NCBI RefSeq assembly: GCF_004919085.1
Contig: NZ_STGL01000006.1
Location: 434,001-498,000, forward strand
Origin: Nocardioides sp. GY 10127
GTDB lineage: Bacteria; Actinomycetota; Actinomycetes; Propionibacteriales; Nocardioidaceae
Length of the DNA stretch: 64,000 nucleotides
Reading direction: 5' to 3'
Shown here: positions 24,903 to 32,848 of the stretch, one piece after another
How the letters are laid out: every line of letters starts with the position of its first letter
Position numbering within the stretch: the stretch's first letter is position 1
Program-made: the position numbers and the translations under genes
Notes under the pieces: model-generated
Told to the model about the DNA's origin: nothing
Seen by the model: only the letters and a program-made list of their open reading frames with translations
Databases searched by the model: none

Positions 24903-26093
24903 TCAGTTCGACAGGCCGATCGAGTCGTCGATGAACTCGTTCGTGTAGAGGTCGGAGACCTTCAGGCCGGAGGCCATGTCGGTGCCCAGCGCGCTGTAGG
25001 TCTTCGTCGCCTTGTCGAAGAACGCGCTCATGCGGTCGTCGTCGAAGTCGCCGATGTAGTCGTTGTCGCCGTTGCTGACGAGCTTGTCGCCCAGCATCGT
25101 CTCGACCGAGTAGTCGGCCATGCCCTGGGAGTAGGTCCAGCCGGTGTTGTACTCCTGGACGGCCTCGAGGACGAGGTTGTTGGCGTCGGTCGGGTCGGCG
25201 AAGTAGTTGACCTCGGCGCGCTGCAGGACCGGCGTGAGGGCCGCGAGGCAGTCGGAGAGGTCGTCGAAGTCGGCCGAGCGGACGGCGAGCGAGGACTGGT
25301 AGGGGTCCCAGCCGGTGTCCGAGATGAGGGCGTAGTCGACCTTCTTGCCCCAGGCCTTGACCTCGTTCTCGTACTGGTAGGGCTCGGCCGAGGCGAAGCC
25401 CTGCTGGACGTCCTTGCCTCCGGCGGCGACGAAGTTCGCCGGGGTGCCGTCGTAGGAGGAGTCCATGGAGTCCTTGGAGACGTAGCCGGCGGACTCGAGG
25501 TAGTCCATGTACGCCGAGCCGGCGAAGTAGCGCCACACGCCGCCCGAGGAGTCCAGGGCGTCCTTGAGGTCGTCGATGCCGGTGACGTCCGGGTAGTAGG
25601 TCGGGTCCCACATGACCATCAGCGGGCTGAGGTCGAGCGGGGCGAAGAACGACTTGGTGGGCGTCGTGGCCGAGGAGGCGATCTGGTCGTCGGTGGTGAC
25701 GTAACCCATGGTGATCGACTTGTCGGTGTACATCTGGGCCGAGACGGTGCTGTAGCCGATGGCCGGGCCACCCGCGCGGACCTCGAGCTTGACGCCCGTG
25801 GACTCGCCGTTGTCGTACAGGGTGCCGGAGACGCTCTTGTTGTCGGCGTCGATCGTGGCGTCGTCGCCGAACATCTCGTAGAGGTGGCCGTGCTCGGCCT
25901 CGGGGTTCCAGTCGGTCTGGATGACGATGGTGGCCGGGCAGCCGGCGGCGGCCAGGTCGGTCGCGCCGGCGGCGGCCGTCTCGGCGGCGGTGTCCTCGGA
26001 GCTCTCGGAGCCGCAGGCGGCCAGGAGGGTGGTCGCGAGGGCGATGACACCCAGGCTGGCGGCGACGCGGGAGCGGCGGCGGATCACGGGCAT
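24903..26093 (-). CDS. ABC transporter substrate-binding lipoprotein (NMT1/SsuA-like)
   Basis: A 396-residue lipoprotein. The signal ends in the lipobox LLAACGS with the lipidated Cys at residue 27, followed by an acidic Ala/Thr linker. The mature part resembles NMT1/THI5 or SsuA-type periplasmic receptors (TDWNPEAEHGHLYEMF at the start, then SAQMYTDKSITMGYVTTDDQI). It is the third gene of the ATPase-permease-receptor set and is separated from the permease by a 215-base structured gap. This family typically takes up small organic solutes such as pyrimidine precursors, sulfonates or amines. The particular ligand is unknown. Confidence 0.85.
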   Translation of the reverse strand: MPVIRRRSRVAASLGVIALATTLLAACGSESSEDTAAETAAAGATDLAAAGCPATIVIQTDWNPEAEHGHLYEMFGDDATIDADNKSVSGTLYDNGESTGVKLEVRAGGPAIGYSTVSAQMYTDKSITMGYVTTDDQIASSATTPTKSFFAPLDLSPLMVMWDPTYYPDVTGIDDLKDALDSSGGVWRYFAGSAYMDYLESAGYVSKDSMDSSYDGTPANFVAAGGKDVQQGFASAEPYQYENEVKAWGKKVDYALISDTGWDPYQSSLAVRSADFDDLSDCLAALTPVLQRAEVNYFADPTDANNLVLEAVQEYNTGWTYSQGMADYSVETMLGDKLVSNGDNDYIGDFDDDRMSAFFDKATKTYSALGTDMASGLKVSDLYTNEFIDDSIGLSN

Positions 26094-26131
26094 GGTTGGT
26101 GCTCGCTTTCGAACAGGAGGAGGTGAACGGC

Positions 26132-26226
26132 GAAGCGGGTCGCTTCTCCCCGGCCGCCGTCCGCGCAGGACGGCGCCTCGCGCGCAGCGAGGGGGGATGA
26201 GGCCGGCACGGCGGCGCTGCCGTGCC
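26132..26226 (-). promoter_or_regulatory. structured leader with four consecutive hairpins ahead of the receptor gene
   Basis: In transcript order: GGCACGGC/GCCGTGCC (26226-26205), CCTCGC/GCGAGG (26192-26176), GCCGTCC/GGACGGC (26174-26156) and GAAGCG/CGCTTC (26146-26132). The leader then contains CACCTCCT, which resembles anti-Shine-Dalgarno sequence, about 25 bases before the start codon, and there is no evident ribosome-binding site. It may tune receptor levels relative to the permease or sense a ligand. Confidence 0.45.
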
Positions 26227-26308
26227 CTAGGGGTGCCCCGAGGCGGTGGTGCGGCCGGCGCAGGGCGCGCCGGAGAACAGGGGTGGTGCGGTGGCCGAGC
26301 CGACGGGC

Positions 26309-27187
26309 TCAGCGGGTGGCGTCGTACCAGCGGCCCACGGCGAGCTTGGAGAGCAGGCCGAAGACCGCGAACATCACGATGCCCAGGAGCGCGGCGACGA
26401 AGATCGCGGCGAACAGCGCCGACATGTTCAGGAGCCGGGTGTAGGTGGAGATCAGGGAGCCGAGGCCCGGGGTGCCGCGCTGGAAGAAGAAGTCGCCGAC
26501 GATGGCGCCGACCACCGAGAGGCCGGCCGAGGTGCGCAGGCCGACGAAGATCGAGGGCAGGGCGGCCGGCAGCTTGAGCTTGGTGAGCACGACCAGCGGC
26601 GAGGCCTTCTGCAGCTTGAACAGCTCGACCATCGAGCGCTCGACCGACTGGAGGCCGAAGAGGGTGTTCGCCACCATCGGGAAGAGCGAGATCATCACGC
26701 AGACGACGACGCGGGCGTTGAACTCGTAGCCGAACCAGATGCCGATGAGCGGGACGATCGCGAGGATCGGGATCGTCTGCAGCACCACGGCGTAGGCGTA
26801 CGTGGAGCGCTGCACCCACGAGGCGGTGCTCATCGCGATCGCCCAGGTGATGCCGAGGACGGCCGCGATGGCGAGGCCCGTGATGGCCACCTGCGTCGTG
26901 TGCCAGGCGCTCTCGAGGATGTCGCCCATGGTCTGAGGGTCGAAGACGCCCTCGGTGAGCACGGCGTCCGGGGTCGGGAGCACGAACTTCTGGCCCTCGG
27001 GCAGCAGGTATCGGATCAGGTACCAGACGGCGATGATCACCACGAACACGATCAGCGGCGGCAGCGCGTTGCGCAGGGAGAGGACCAGGGCGGAAGTCCC
27101 ACGACGGGACGGCGCCACGGCGGTGGCGGTCAGGGTCACCTGACCGCCCTGCTCGGCGGGAGCCTTGATGTCGGTGGAGCTGCTCAT
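26309..27187 (-). CDS. ABC transporter permease (SsuC/ThiX-like)
   Basis: A 292-residue inner-membrane permease with about six transmembrane helices. The EAA loop that docks the ATPase is recognisable as LQKASPLVVLTKLKLPAALPSI, and the preceding SLFPMVANTLFGLQSVE is typical of the BPD_transp_1 nitrate/sulfonate/bicarbonate branch. ATG 27187 overlaps the stop of the ATPase gene (ATGA). It works with the ATPase and the receptor as one importer. Confidence 0.9.
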   Translation of the reverse strand: MSSSTDIKAPAEQGGQVTLTATAVAPSRRGTSALVLSLRNALPPLIVFVVIIAVWYLIRYLLPEGQKFVLPTPDAVLTEGVFDPQTMGDILESAWHTTQVAITGLAIAAVLGITWAIAMSTASWVQRSTYAYAVVLQTIPILAIVPLIGIWFGYEFNARVVVCVMISLFPMVANTLFGLQSVERSMVELFKLQKASPLVVLTKLKLPAALPSIFVGLRTSAGLSVVGAIVGDFFFQRGTPGLGSLISTYTRLLNMSALFAAIFVAALLGIVMFAVFGLLSKLAVGRWYDATR

Positions 27188-27972
27188 GAGTGACCTTCCC
27201 GCAGGGCGTGGGAGACACGACCGACGAGCTCACCGAACTCGGGCGTGTAGCGGATCTCGGGGTCGCGCGGCATCGGGAACGGCACGTCGAAGGTCTCCAC
27301 GATCTTGCCCGGGCGTCCGGACATGACGACGACCTTGGTGGAGATGTAGACGGCCTCGGAGACCGAGTGCGTGATGAACATGCCGGCGAACTTCTTCTCG
27401 ACGAAGAGCTTGATCAGCTCGTCGTTGAGGCGCTCGCGGGTGATCTCGTCGAGCGCGCCGAAGGGCTCGTCGAAGAGGAAGAGCTCGGGGTCGAGCGTGA
27501 GCGAGCGGGCCAGGGAGGCGCGCATCTTCATGCCGCCGGAGAGCTGACGGGGCAGGTGCTTCTCGAAGCCCTTGAGGCCGACCAGCTCGATGGCCTCGGC
27601 GGCCTTGGCGGCGCGCTCGGCCTTGCTGCGGCCGTTGAGCTCGGCGAGCAGCTCGACGTTGCGGCGGACGTCGCGCCACGCCAGCAGCGTGGCGTCCTGG
27701 AAGACGTAGCCGATGCGGTCGGTGTTGACCTGGACCTTGCCCTCGCTGGCCGACTCCAGCCCGGAGGCGATGCGCAGCAGCGTGGACTTGCCGCAGCCCG
27801 AGGGGCCGACGACGGTGACGAACTCACCGCGGCGGACGTTGATGTCGACGCCGGAGAGGGCGACGGTGCCGTTCGGGAACTGCATCGCCACGTCGGCGAA
27901 GTCGATGAGGGTGCCGGCCGGCGGTGCCGGTGCTGGCGCGGCCTGGGCCGCGCTCGCGGAGGTCGGGACCAC
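27184..27972 (-). CDS. ABC transporter ATP-binding protein (SsuB/TauB-like)
   Basis: A 262-residue ATPase. Walker A is GPSGCGKST (56-64), the signature LSGGMKMR, Walker B LFLFDEPFGALDE, followed by the switch His in FITHSVSEA. It is the first gene of the importer operon. The frame continues upstream through the operator palindrome, so the start is placed at GTG 27972, 43 bases downstream of the palindrome. A palindrome and a -10 hexamer shared with the operon at 31553 indicate common control. Confidence 0.88.
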   Translation of the reverse strand: MVPTSASAAQAAPAPAPPAGTLIDFADVAMQFPNGTVALSGVDINVRRGEFVTVVGPSGCGKSTLLRIASGLESASEGKVQVNTDRIGYVFQDATLLAWRDVRRNVELLAELNGRSKAERAAKAAEAIELVGLKGFEKHLPRQLSGGMKMRASLARSLTLDPELFLFDEPFGALDEITRERLNDELIKLFVEKKFAGMFITHSVSEAVYISTKVVVMSGRPGKIVETFDVPFPMPRDPEIRYTPEFGELVGRVSHALREGHS

Positions 27973-28015
27973 GGGTGCTCGCTTCCTGGGGAGGTTGTCG
28001 AGGGCCGAGCCGGCC

Positions 28016-28046
28016 GATGTTGACCGGCTCAACATCGCTGACGCTA
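28016..28046 (-). promoter_or_regulatory. promoter -10 and operator of the ABC importer operon
   Basis: Read on the - strand: TAGCGT (28046-28041), four bases (CAGC), then the palindrome GATGTTGA-N5-TCAACATC (28036-28016). The arms are perfect 8-mers. The transcription start would fall inside the palindrome, so a bound repressor would block initiation. Confidence 0.75.
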
Positions 28047-28166
28047 CGAGACGCCTGTTTCGGCTCCGTGACATGCCTGTATCGAACGTTGCACGCGCTG
28101 GTCACCGTTTCATCACGCTGCGTTTGCGCACGTCACCGCGCCCCTGACCGCTGTGCCGCGGCTGTG

Positions 28167-28210
28167 GCCGGGCATGTGTCGTGCGTCTCGTCCCACGACA
28201 CGTGCCCGGC
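28167..28210 (-). terminator. hairpin terminator after the XRE-reductase-amidohydrolase operon
   Basis: A 17-bp stem with one G-U pair (28167-28183 with 28194-28210) around a 10-base loop, 57 bp beyond the amidohydrolase stop. Confidence 0.75.
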
Positions 28211-28266
28211 CGGGAGCCCCTGCGGCCCACGCCTCAGCGGGCCAGCACCTCAGGCGGGCCGGTGCC

Positions 28267-29649
28267 TCAGCGCGGCCAGCCGCCCCTGGCGGCGAGCCCG
28301 CCGAGGGCCTCGCGCACCTTGACCCGCGACTCGGGGGCCAGGGGGTTGGTCGAGCGGCCCTCCTGGGCCACCAGCCGGCCGCCCACGTAGACGCCCTTGA
28401 GGTTGCGCAGGCCGCACGCCAGGACGTAGCTGCGGACCGGGTGCCACAGCGGACCGACGTCCGGGTCCTCCGGGTCCACGACCACGAAGTCGGCGAGCTT
28501 GCCGACCTCGAGCGAGCCGACGCGGTCGGCCACGCCCAGCAGCTGGGCGCCGCCGAGCGTGTGCAGGCGCAGCACCGTCTCCGGCATCATGTCGAGCGGA
28601 CGTCCGGTCTCCGCGCGCACCGAGAACATGCCGACCCGCATGTTCTGCCACGGGTCGGAGACGTCGGTGCAGGCCTGGTCGTCCAGGCCCATGCCGACGG
28701 TCATCCCGGCCTCCAGCATCTGGGGCACCTTCGCGGTGCCCGAGGCCAGCCGGCCGTTGGAGGAGGGCTGCCAGGACATGCCGGAGCCCGACTCGGCTGC
28801 GGCGGCGATGATCTCCGGCGTGGTCTGGATGAAGTGGCCGAAGATCATCCCGGGGCCGAGCGCGCCGGCGTCGGCGTAGAGGGAGAACTTCGAGCGCTGG
28901 TGCTCCACGGCCTCGCGGGTCTCCAGGAAGTGCGCCTGGTTGACCACGCCCCAGCGGCGCATCGCCTCGACCTCGATCTCGGCGGCGTCCGGCCGGTTGG
29001 ACCACTGGACGCTGCCGGTGACCGCGTTGCCCAGCGCCAGCGTCGGGTCGAGGCCGGCGACGTGCGCCATCACCTCGCCGAACCGCTCGAGCACGTCGTC
29101 GGCCGAGCCCTGGGCGTCGTCCAGCGGCGTGGAGTTCACGAAGCGCAGGCCGGCGTCGTGCTTCGCGTCGATCTGCCGGGTCTGGTACTCCAGCGGGCGC
29201 AGCGTGCCGACGACCTCGCGCACGCCGCCGACCATGGGCTCCCACGGGATGCGCGGGTCGGTGAAGTCGTAGGCCGTGGTGACGCCGTTGCCCAGGAAGT
29301 CCAGGGAACCGTGGAGCGTCGTCCAGTAGATGTCCTCGGGCGTGGCCTCGCGGATGAGGCCGAGCATCGAGTCGCACCAGCCGTACAGCGTCTCGGCCAC
29401 GCCCAGGCCGCGCGAGGCCGAGGTGAACAGGTGGCTGTGGGTGGAGACGAAGCCGGGGGCCACGAAGGCGCCGGCCACGTCGAGGACGTCGACACCGGGG
29501 GCCAGGTCGGCGGCGGGGTCGCCCTCCCCCAGCGCCGCGATCCGGCCGTCGCGGACGAGCATCCAGCCTCGCTCGACGTAGCCGAGGTCCTCGCCGGTGC
29601 CCTCCGCGACGGTGATGAGTCGGGCGCCGGTCACCAGCAGGTCGTTCAC
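28267..29649 (-). CDS. amidohydrolase (cytosine/guanine deaminase-like)
   Basis: A 460-residue metal-dependent hydrolase with all expected ligands in place: STHSHLF (HxH), NQAHFLETRE (HxxE), FGHFIQTTP (His) and GMGLDDQA (Asp). The overall layout is that of aminohydrolases acting on heterocycles (cytosine, guanine or s-triazine deaminase relatives). It is the last gene of a tightly coupled operon: XRE-cupin regulator, PDR-type reductase and this enzyme, each overlapping by four bases. GTG 29649 overlaps the reductase stop. The substrate is unknown. Confidence 0.87.
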   Translation of the reverse strand: MNDLLVTGARLITVAEGTGEDLGYVERGWMLVRDGRIAALGEGDPAADLAPGVDVLDVAGAFVAPGFVSTHSHLFTSASRGLGVAETLYGWCDSMLGLIREATPEDIYWTTLHGSLDFLGNGVTTAYDFTDPRIPWEPMVGGVREVVGTLRPLEYQTRQIDAKHDAGLRFVNSTPLDDAQGSADDVLERFGEVMAHVAGLDPTLALGNAVTGSVQWSNRPDAAEIEVEAMRRWGVVNQAHFLETREAVEHQRSKFSLYADAGALGPGMIFGHFIQTTPEIIAAAAESGSGMSWQPSSNGRLASGTAKVPQMLEAGMTVGMGLDDQACTDVSDPWQNMRVGMFSVRAETGRPLDMMPETVLRLHTLGGAQLLGVADRVGSLEVGKLADFVVVDPEDPDVGPLWHPVRSYVLACGLRNLKGVYVGGRLVAQEGRSTNPLAPESRVKVREALGGLAARGGWPR

Positions 29650-30611
29650 AGCTCCACCTTGATCTTCGGGCACGCCGCGCGGGAGACGCAGACGTACATG
29701 CGGTCGCCGTGCTCGCGCTCGGCGGGGGTCAGGATCGAGTCCCGGTGGTCCACGTCGCCCTCGAGGACGACGGTCTCGCAGGTGCCGCAGGTGCCCTCCT
29801 GGCAGGAGGTGAGCACGAAGATGCCGTTCTCCTCCGCCACGTCGAGGATGCCCTGGTCGGGGCCGACGGTCGCGGTCACGCCCGAGAGCGCGAACTCGAC
29901 CTCGAACGCGCCGTCCCAGACGACGTCGCCCTGCTCCTCCGGCACGAAGTGCTCTACGCGCAGGTGCGAGCCGGCGGCCGTGCAGGCCGCCTCGACCGAC
30001 TCCAGGAACCCGGCGGGGCCGCAGGCGTGGACGACCGCGCGGGGCGCGGCCTCCACGAGGGCGGCGAGGTCGGGGCGTCCGCCCGGCCCGTCGGTGAGGT
30101 GGACGACGAGGTGCTCGCCGTGCCGCGCCGCCAGCTCGTCGAGGAAGGGCAGGCGCCCCTCGCGGCCGACGACGTGCAGCGCGTACTCGCGACCGGCCGC
30201 CAGCGCGGCGTCCGCCATGGGCAGGAGCGGGGTGAGGCCGATGCCGGCCGCGAGCAGCAGGACCGGGCCCTCGCCGCGCTCGAGCGCGAAGTGGGTGCGC
30301 GGGCCGGCCGCGGCGAGCGTGGTCCCGGGCACGGCGTGCTCGGCCAGCCACGAGGAGCCGCCGCGCGACTCTGCCTCGCGCAGCACCGCGAGGCGCCACG
30401 TGGTGGGCGCCTCCAGCGGGCCCTGGTCGGGGCCGCCGCACAGCGAGTACTGGCGGACGAGGCCGTCGGGGAGCACGAGGTCGACGTGGGCGCCGGGCTG
30501 CCAGCCGGGCAGCGCGCCGCCGTCGGCGGCGGCCAGCTCGAGGACGACGGTGTCGCCGACGTCCTCGCGGCCGACGACCTGCAGGGTCAGGTCGGGGGTG
30601 GGGGCGTTCAT
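29646..30611 (-). CDS. PDR/VanB-type oxidoreductase (FMN, NAD, 2Fe-2S)
   Basis: A 321-residue phthalate-dioxygenase-reductase family protein. The flavin motif is RQYSLCGG, the NAD domain shows GIGLTPLLPMA and HACGPAGF, and the C-terminal plant-type ferredoxin domain has the cluster Cys pattern CQEGTCGTC followed by a Cys in MYVCVSRA. It passes electrons from NAD(P)H to a Rieske oxygenase. The only Rieske oxygenase in the window is at 13980-15263, which has no reductase beside it, so the two may be partners. It is coupled to both neighbours by 4-bp overlaps. Confidence 0.9.
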   Translation of the reverse strand: MNAPTPDLTLQVVGREDVGDTVVLELAAADGGALPGWQPGAHVDLVLPDGLVRQYSLCGGPDQGPLEAPTTWRLAVLREAESRGGSSWLAEHAVPGTTLAAAGPRTHFALERGEGPVLLLAAGIGLTPLLPMADAALAAGREYALHVVGREGRLPFLDELAARHGEHLVVHLTDGPGGRPDLAALVEAAPRAVVHACGPAGFLESVEAACTAAGSHLRVEHFVPEEQGDVVWDGAFEVEFALSGVTATVGPDQGILDVAEENGIFVLTSCQEGTCGTCETVVLEGDVDHRDSILTPAEREHGDRMYVCVSRAACPKIKVEL

Positions 30612-31204
30612 GGGTGGCGCAGCTGCTCCTTCACGACGATGAGCCGGTAGAGGTCGCCGTCGGCGGACCGCCACCGGTGCGGGGTGCCACCCGGACAGAC
30701 GGCGCTGTCTCCCGGGGAGAGGGTCTCGAGGGTGTCGCCGAGCTCGACCTCGACGTGACCGAGGACGACGTACAGCCACTCGGCCTCGGCGTGGCTCCAG
30801 GTGTGGCCCCACTCGGTGTTCTCGCCGGTGACCTCCATGGGCGAGAACGCCGCGGAGCCGGGCTCCATCAGCAGCCGGGCCTCGCCCTCGCCGTAGCGGC
30901 CGTGCACGCCCTGCGGCCCCCGCAGGACGGTCGGGGAGGCGGACGGCGCGGGCTGGTCGGCGAACGTGAGCAGCTCCACCTGGCTCAGGCCCAGGGCCCG
31001 AGAGATCCGTTCCAGCGACGCCATGCTCGGCCGGGCGAGGCCCCGCTCGAGCTGGCTGAGGAACGGGTGGGAGAGGCCGGCGAGCTCGGCCAGCTGGACG
31101 AGCGTCATCCCCCGGGCCCGCCGCAGGGCGCGCAGGCGCTCGCCGAGGCGACCGGCGTCGTCCTCGACGGGCAGCGAGGTGGCGCTGCGGGTGGTGGCGG
31201 GCAT
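30608..31204 (-). CDS. XRE family regulator with C-terminal cupin domain
   Basis: A 198-residue regulator. Residues about 20-75 form an HTH_3 domain (RLRALRRARGMTLVQLAELA, LSHPFLSQLERG, PSMASLERISRALG) and residues 120-195 a cupin sensor (HAEAEWLYVVLGHVEVEL, PGDSAVCPGGTPHRW). This class usually controls neighbouring catabolic genes in response to a small ligand. ATG 31204 is chosen because GGAGAG lies six bases upstream; an ATG six codons earlier is less favoured. It is the prime candidate for the factor binding the two GATGTTGA-N5-TCAACATC palindromes. Confidence 0.85.
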   Translation of the reverse strand: MPATTRSATSLPVEDDAGRLGERLRALRRARGMTLVQLAELAGLSHPFLSQLERGLARPSMASLERISRALGLSQVELLTFADQPAPSASPTVLRGPQGVHGRYGEGEARLLMEPGSAAFSPMEVTGENTEWGHTWSHAEAEWLYVVLGHVEVELGDTLETLSPGDSAVCPGGTPHRWRSADGDLYRLIVVKEQLRHP

Positions 31205-31552
31205 GGCGTCTCTCCAGGTCACAGGGGGTTGAGCGGGTGCTCCACGGGTGGTTCCGCGGGCTCGGACGAACGGGTACGGGGGCTGTCGCGCCCGGGCCGG
31301 GCGGGGCCGCCACGGAGGCGGGACGACGGGCGGTCCGTGTGCAGACCCTAGGCCAGCCGCACGACCTCACAGGCCGCGCCGGGCAGCCGCAACGGGCCTG
31401 AAACGAACGTGACACGTCGGCGACACTGCCGACTCCTACCTTCACCGATGTTGATGTGATCAACATCGACTTCCGCCATCCTCGCACCCTCCTCCACCCT
31501 GAGGAAGACCCGGGCCGAGGACCCGGCGGCCGACGAAGGAAGACAGGTACCC
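31205..31552. promoter_or_regulatory. divergent promoter region of two catabolic operons
   Basis: 348 bp between the XRE-cupin operon (minus) and the deaminase/FAD-oxidase operon (plus). It contains the -10 plus palindrome at 31437-31468, whose site lies nearly 90 bp before the plus-strand start codon. No reading frame is credible. Confidence 0.65.
31437..31468 (+). promoter_or_regulatory. promoter -10 and operator of the deaminase/FAD-oxidase operon
   Basis: TACCTT (31437-31442), four bases (CACC), then GATGTTGA-N5-TCAACATC (31447-31467). In this copy the arms extend to 10 bp when the flanking C/G and the inner T/A are counted. The arrangement is identical in spacing to that at 28016-28046. 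Confidence 0.78.
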
Positions 31553-32848
31553 GTGACCGCTCCCGCCCCGCAGCACCCCGGACCGCCCCCGAACGGCCCG
31601 GGCCCCGCGTCGGAGGTCCTGCCCCGTCCGATCGAGGTCCTGCGCTCCGCGCGCCTGGCCGACGGCGCGCTCGTGGACGTCGTCCTCGCCGGCGACGTCG
31701 TCGCGCAGGTCGTGCCCGCCGGCACCGCGCCGGCCACCGCGCCGGAGGCCGAGCTCTACCTCACCGGCTACACGCTGCTCACCGCCCCGGCCGAGCCGCA
31801 CGCCCACCTCGACAAGGCCCTCTCGTGGGACCTCATCGACCCGCCGATGGGCGACCTCGGTCGCGCCGTGGAGTCGTGGGTCGCCCACCAGCACACGATG
31901 GACGTGGCCGAGATCGCCGGCCGGGCCCGCCGTCAGGCGCTGGCCATGCTCGCCCAGGGCACCACCGCCGTGCGCAGCCACGTCGACCTGCTGCGCACCG
32001 GCGACCCGCTGCGCGGCATCCGCGCCCTCGTCGGCGTCCGCGAGGAGCTCGCCGGGCTCATGGACCTCCAGCTCGTGGCGCTCGGCAACGAGTGGGCGCC
32101 GGACAGCGTCTACGAGGAGGCCGCCGCCCTCGGCGTCGACCTCGTGGGCGGCGCCCCGCACATGGCCGAGGACCCGATCGGCGAGCTGCACCGCGCGCTG
32201 GCGATCGCCGAGCGGCTCGACCTGCCGGTCGACATGCACACCGACGAGTCGCTGGACGGCCCGCTCACCATCGTCGAGCTCGCCCGCTCCACCCGCGGCT
32301 GGAGCCGCCCCGTCACCGCCGGCCACTGCGTCCGCCTGGGCACCCTGCCGCCCGAGCAGCTCGCCGAGGTGATCGCCGAGGTCGTCGCCAGCGACCTGGG
32401 CATCGTCAGCCTGCCGATCACGAACCTCTACCTCCAGGGCTGGGAGCACCCCGTGAGCACCCCGCGCGGCCTCACGGCCCTGCGCCCGCTGCTCGAGGCC
32501 GGGGCCCGCGTCTCGGCCGGTGCGGACAACGTCCGCGACCCCTTCAACCCGGTCGGGCGCAGCGACGCCCTGGAGACGGCCTCCCTGCTCGTCACCGCCG
32601 GCCACCTCACGCTCACCGAGGCGATCGCGCTCGTCACCGACGGCGCCCGCTCCGTCATGAGCCTGCCCGAGGCCGGCCCCCGCCCCGGCGCCCGCGCCGA
32701 GCTGCTCGCCGTCCGCGGCACCGGCCTCGGCCAGGTCGTCGCCGAGGCGCACCCCGACCGCTACGTCCTGCACGCGGGCCGGCTCGTCTCGGCCAGCCGC
32801 GTCACCACCACCACCGCCCTCCCGACCAGCCTGATGGAGCTCGCATGA
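31553..32848 (+). CDS. amidohydrolase (cytosine deaminase-like)
   Basis: A 431-residue amidohydrolase of the CodA-like branch with an intact metal site: EPHAHLDKAL (HxH), DMHTDES (His with catalytic Glu nearby), AGHCVRLG (His) and SAGADNVRDPFNP (Asp). These enzymes deaminate cytosine, isoguanine or related rings. It is the first gene of a four-gene operon whose members overlap by 4-11 bases. GTG 31553 is preceded by GGAAGACAGG. The substrate is unknown. Confidence 0.87.
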   Translation: MTAPAPQHPGPPPNGPGPASEVLPRPIEVLRSARLADGALVDVVLAGDVVAQVVPAGTAPATAPEAELYLTGYTLLTAPAEPHAHLDKALSWDLIDPPMGDLGRAVESWVAHQHTMDVAEIAGRARRQALAMLAQGTTAVRSHVDLLRTGDPLRGIRALVGVREELAGLMDLQLVALGNEWAPDSVYEEAAALGVDLVGGAPHMAEDPIGELHRALAIAERLDLPVDMHTDESLDGPLTIVELARSTRGWSRPVTAGHCVRLGTLPPEQLAEVIAEVVASDLGIVSLPITNLYLQGWEHPVSTPRGLTALRPLLEAGARVSAGADNVRDPFNPVGRSDALETASLLVTAGHLTLTEAIALVTDGARSVMSLPEAGPRPGARAELLAVRGTGLGQVVAEAHPDRYVLHAGRLVSASRVTTTTALPTSLMELA

